A DNA stretch of 64,000 nt from Thermoanaerobaculia bacterium (GTDB taxonomy: Bacteria; Acidobacteriota; Thermoanaerobaculia; Gp7-AA8): assembly GCA_017883235.1 (NCBI GenBank), contig JADGNY010000002.1, forward strand, positions 101,585-165,584, in the 5' to 3' direction. Each line of letters begins with the position of its first letter. The first letter of the stretch is position 1. A program made the position numbers and the translations under genes. Positions 61,412 to 64,000 of the stretch are shown here, piece after piece. The notes below the pieces were generated by a model. The model was not told the origin of the DNA. It searched no databases and saw only the letters and a list, made by a program, of their open reading frames with translations.

Positions 61412-61442
61412 GGTGAAGGCGCCAGAATGCGCGGCCGCCGCT

Positions 61443-62003
61443 TCAGTTGTGGGCCGCCCACCCGATCACAAAGCGGCAAGCGTCGTCGCCAAGCGCCGTG
61501 CACGTTCGCTCGGTCACATGTACGTCTGTAGCGCCGGATAGCTCCGCGACCCGGCCGTAAAACGCGCGGGAGATGCGGCAGCTTTCTACGGCCGCTGACC
61601 TGGGCTCGGTCACGGTGATGGTGCACTCGCAGTCTCGAGAGCTGTCCACTTCCATGTGACCGGGGTCGTTCATATGGGAATGCATCGGAACCATGTTCTT
61701 CAGCGTTTTGACCAGATCGTCCCGCCGGAACGACGCGTAGATGTTGGTGAGCTGGTGCTCGGCGGTTTCGGCGCCCATCCGGTCGTAAACCGCTTCATCG
61801 CCGTGCGCGGCCACGCGGCAGATCGTCTGCACGAGACGTTCGTAGAGGTCAGACGGATACCAGCGCAGATCCAACACATCGGAGATCACCGGGCGGTCGT
61901 CGGTGGACATCGTGTTGATTACCTGGTCGAGCATCTCCTCGCCGTATGCATGTTTCACGAATGCGAGCTTCGAGCTGAGTTTGCTGCCCTTGATCCTGGT
62001 CAT
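61443..62003 (-). CDS. V4R-domain-like sensor protein
   Basis: The 186-residue cytoplasmic protein has a C-terminal 4-vinyl-reductase (V4R)-like region: a CRISRAFYGRVAELSGA segment, then HVTERTCTALGDDACRFVIG, matching the ...C.....G...C.F.. signature of small-molecule-binding V4R domains. The N-terminal half is helical (YGEEMLDQVINTM, the WYPSDLYERLVQTICRVA region) and resembles haem-NOB/DUF2378-like proteins seen in Myxococcota and Acidobacteriota. A ligand-sensing role is likely but no output domain is attached. ATG at 62003, no neighbours in operon. Confidence 0.65.
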   Translation of the reverse strand: MTRIKGSKLSSKLAFVKHAYGEEMLDQVINTMSTDDRPVISDVLDLRWYPSDLYERLVQTICRVAAHGDEAVYDRMGAETAEHQLTNIYASFRRDDLVKTLKNMVPMHSHMNDPGHMEVDSSRDCECTITVTEPRSAAVESCRISRAFYGRVAELSGATDVHVTERTCTALGDDACRFVIGWAAHN

Positions 62004-62112
62004 GAGTTGGTCCGCAATGGCGGCAACCTAGCACATTCTCTCGGATCAGCGACTCGAACGGTCCCGCCACATTGAAAAACGCGGTACCGCGAAGCAGCAA
62101 GCCGAGCACGAA

Positions 62113-63366
62113 CTACAGTTGCGGCTTGAACACCTCCGCCGCCTTCTCCTTCAACTTGTCCAGCCATCCGCGGCGGAACCATTTGCGCAGCGTGATCTCC
62201 TCGCTGCGTGCCAGGTCGGCGTGGAACATCGTCTCCATCTGCGCGCCGATGCCGTCGTCGTAGATGTTGACGTTGACTTCGTCGTTGAGGCGGAAGCTGC
62301 GGTCGTCGAAGTTCGAGGAGCCGATGGTGGTCCAGGCGCCGTCGACCACCATCGTCTTGGCGTGCATCATCGTCGGCTGGTATTCGAAGATGCGGATACC
62401 GCGGCGCAGCAGCAGCTCGTAGTGCCAGCGGCTGGCCTGGCGCACGATCGGTACGTCGGCGAATTCGCCCGGCACGATCACGCGGACGTCCACGCCGCGG
62501 CGAACCGCGCCTTCCAGCGCGCGGAGCGTATCGGGGTCGGGAACGAAGTAGGCGTTGCTGATATAGATCGACTTGACCGCGCTGACGATGGAGATGATGT
62601 AGAGCAGCTTCACCGTCGAGCTTCCCTCCGTCGGCGACGACTTGAGCACCTGCGCCAGGTGCGGTCCCGCGGCCGGGAGAGCGGGGAAGTAATCGAGACC
62701 GGTGAGCAGCTCGCCGCGGCTTTTGACCCAGTTGTCCATGAAGGCCGACTGCATCTGCGTGACCACCGGCCCTTCGACGCGGGCCACGGTGTCGCGCCAG
62801 TGGTCCTTCGAGTCGGCGTCTCCCAGCCAGTCGTCGGCGATCCCGACGCCTCCGGAGAAGCCGATCTGCCCGTCGACGACGAGCAGCTTGCGGTGGGTGC
62901 GGTGATTGAACCGGGAGATCGTGTACCAGCGCAACGGGTGATACCACTCGACGTCGATGCCGTTGCGGGTGAGGAAGTCGATCAGCCACTGACTCATGGT
63001 CGCGGAGCCGACGGCGTCGAGGATCACTTTGACCTCCACTCCCCCCCTGGCCCGCTCCGCCAGCGCCTCGGCGAACTGCCGTCCGATCTCGCCGTCCCAA
63101 TAGATGTAGAACTCGAGGTTGATGGTCCGCTTCGCCGCACGGATGGCCGACAGCATCGACGGGAAAAACTCGATCCCGTTCTTGAGAATCGTGACCAGGT
63201 TCCCCTCCGACATCGGCGTGCCGGTCAGCGCGTGCATCGTCTGCAGGAAGGCGAAGTCATGCACGCCGAACTGGTGCTTCATGTGGTAGCGCATCGGCAG
63301 GCGCCGGCGGATCATCGGCAGCGGCGCCCGGTGCGGGTAGCGAGGCGATTTCTTCTTGCGGAACAT
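62113..63366 (-). CDS. Cardiolipin synthase-like phospholipase D family protein
   Basis: The 417-residue protein has two HKD motifs: HRKLLVVDGQIGFSGGV (about residue 170) and HAKTMVVDGAWTTIGSSNFD (about residue 350). The INLEFYIYWDGEIG segment and the ISNAYFVPDPDTLRAL block are typical of bacterial cardiolipin synthases of the ClsB type. No N-terminal transmembrane helices are seen, so it is probably a peripheral membrane enzyme condensing phosphatidylglycerol or transferring phosphatidyl groups. Its ATG at 63366 overlaps the stop of the upstream DUF4112 gene (ATGA), so the two are co-translated. Confidence 0.87.
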   Translation of the reverse strand: MFRKKKSPRYPHRAPLPMIRRRLPMRYHMKHQFGVHDFAFLQTMHALTGTPMSEGNLVTILKNGIEFFPSMLSAIRAAKRTINLEFYIYWDGEIGRQFAEALAERARGGVEVKVILDAVGSATMSQWLIDFLTRNGIDVEWYHPLRWYTISRFNHRTHRKLLVVDGQIGFSGGVGIADDWLGDADSKDHWRDTVARVEGPVVTQMQSAFMDNWVKSRGELLTGLDYFPALPAAGPHLAQVLKSSPTEGSSTVKLLYIISIVSAVKSIYISNAYFVPDPDTLRALEGAVRRGVDVRVIVPGEFADVPIVRQASRWHYELLLRRGIRIFEYQPTMMHAKTMVVDGAWTTIGSSNFDDRSFRLNDEVNVNIYDDGIGAQMETMFHADLARSEEITLRKWFRRGWLDKLKEKAAEVFKPQL

Positions 63367-63869
63367 CAGCGCTTCGACGTGACCCAAACGATCGCCGCAA
63401 AGAGCGCGGCCAGGACCAGGAACGAAAACCCGAGCAGGACGGCCAGGATGGCGACGGCGGCGAGGGCGATGGACCCGAAAGAGCGCGGAGGACGGGTGCG
63501 GTCGCGATGGAGGATGAGGGCGTTGAGGTTGATGATGTTTTCTTCGAAGAGCCAGTCGAAGATCGTGCCGGCGATGGGAACCGACCCGAGGGTCATGTCG
63601 AGCAGGACGTAGAACACCATGCGCAAGATGCGAAACATCGGCACGCGATGGCGCATCGCCCCGACGATGATCCAGGCCGATAGCAGCCCGCCGATGACCT
63701 CCCCGACACCGGGGATGAGACTGAGTCCCGCATCGAGCCCCACCCGTTTCTTCGTCCCCGGAATGCGGACGGCCTCGTCCATCAGATAGGCGAACTTCCG
63801 CAACGTGACGAGATCGGGAGGAAGTTTCTCGTCAGGCTCGATGACTTCGGGGATGAAAAACTTAGGCAT
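63366..63869 (-). CDS. DUF4112 domain-containing membrane protein
   Basis: The 167-residue protein has the DUF4112 pattern: LRKFAYLMDEAVRIPGTKKR, GLDAGLSLIPGVGEVIGGLL, the MVFYVLLDMTLGSVPIAGTI region with FDWLFEENIINL, and a C-terminal transmembrane helix (ALAAVAILAVLLGFSFLVL). Function is unknown. The gene is coupled to the cardiolipin-synthase-like gene, so a role in membrane lipid homeostasis is plausible. The ATG at 63869 is chosen because the longer frame would run through a dispersed repeat. Confidence 0.85.
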   Translation of the reverse strand: MPKFFIPEVIEPDEKLPPDLVTLRKFAYLMDEAVRIPGTKKRVGLDAGLSLIPGVGEVIGGLLSAWIIVGAMRHRVPMFRILRMVFYVLLDMTLGSVPIAGTIFDWLFEENIINLNALILHRDRTRPPRSFGSIALAAVAILAVLLGFSFLVLAALFAAIVWVTSKR

Positions 63870-63898
63870 GCTCGACGGTAATGCAAGAATCGTCCGAT

Positions 63899-64000
63899 TT
63901 GTCATCCTGACGGTGAGCGAAGCGAGCCTGTCAGGATCTCCGGTGGCACCGCGAGGTCCACTTGCCTTCATCCTGACGGTGAGCGAAGCGAGCCTGTCAG
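63899..64000. repeat. Dispersed direct repeat with GAGCGAAGCGAGCC units, at the window edge
   Basis: TCATCCTGACGGTGAGCGAA followed by GCGAGCCTGTCAG occurs at 63902-63934 and again at 63968-64000. Each copy has CTGAC/GTCAG inverse ends. It continues beyond the window and lies upstream of the DUF4112 gene. Confidence 0.85.

Overview
The window is 64 kb of GC-rich (roughly 60-65%) bacterial chromosome carrying ordinary housekeeping genes mixed with repeats and small accessory islands. Two large carboxypeptidase-regulatory-like repeat proteins, a fused transaldolase/glucose-6-phosphate isomerase, a two-subunit glycyl-tRNA synthetase, a SUF operon with SufU and SufT, and many short dispersed inverted repeats together suggest a Gram-negative soil bacterium, most probably an Acidobacteriota (possibly Thermoanaerobaculia). 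This placement is inferred from gene content; the window has no rRNA gene. No tRNA gene, CRISPR array, transposase or phage gene was recognised.

Layout. 1-2.3 kb: tail of a secreted repeat protein, an unknown gene and a vapBC pair. 2.3-10 kb: two tandem paralogous surface proteins. 10-16 kb: a TIGR02757 gene, then an accessory island (two unknown genes, a 21-22 bp tandem array, a direct-repeat family around a DUF3800 gene, a membrane protein, a decayed regulator). 16-26.3 kb: kbl, cysteine dioxygenase, purA, a HicB-like orphan, a threonine dehydratase-like enzyme, a PagL-like deacylase, a patatin-amidase-GerMN operon. 26.4-34 kb: DUF72, a zinc-ribbon protein, cysteine synthase/CBS plus a cystathionine gamma enzyme, a nucleotidyltransferase pair, plsY-gpsA, DedA. 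34-41 kb, leftward: glyQ-glyS-lipoprotein-ppdK. 41.7-48.3 kb: Rrf2 regulator-sufB-C-D-S-U-T. 48.5-52.6 kb: antitoxin-like orphan, ruvB, a beta-propeller-like repeat protein. 52.6-56.3 kb: a second accessory island with a 21 bp tandem array. 56.3-64 kb: TVP38 protein, tal-pgi-gnd, a V4R-domain protein, a cardiolipin-synthase-like enzyme with a DUF4112 partner, and dispersed repeats.

How the genes work together. The SUF operon builds and delivers Fe-S clusters under an Rrf2-type regulator whose probable operator overlaps the promoter. Cysteine synthase/CBS and the cystathionine gamma enzyme form a transsulfuration pair, and cysteine dioxygenase disposes of excess cysteine. PlsY and GpsA start phospholipid synthesis, and the PLD enzyme probably makes cardiolipin. 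Tal-Pgi and Gnd are translationally coupled pentose-phosphate enzymes.

Three window-wide patterns stand out. (1) A TANNNT -10-like box 7-11 nt upstream of the start codon precedes about fifteen genes, implying common leaderless transcription. (2) Short dispersed inverted repeats from several unrelated families occupy most convergent gene junctions. (3) Two islands 40 kb apart share the same parts: a 21-22 bp tandem array, a paralogous alpha-helical Ala/Pro-tailed protein, and a copy (intact or decayed) of one regulator-like family. This shared arrangement is the best candidate for an undescribed system.
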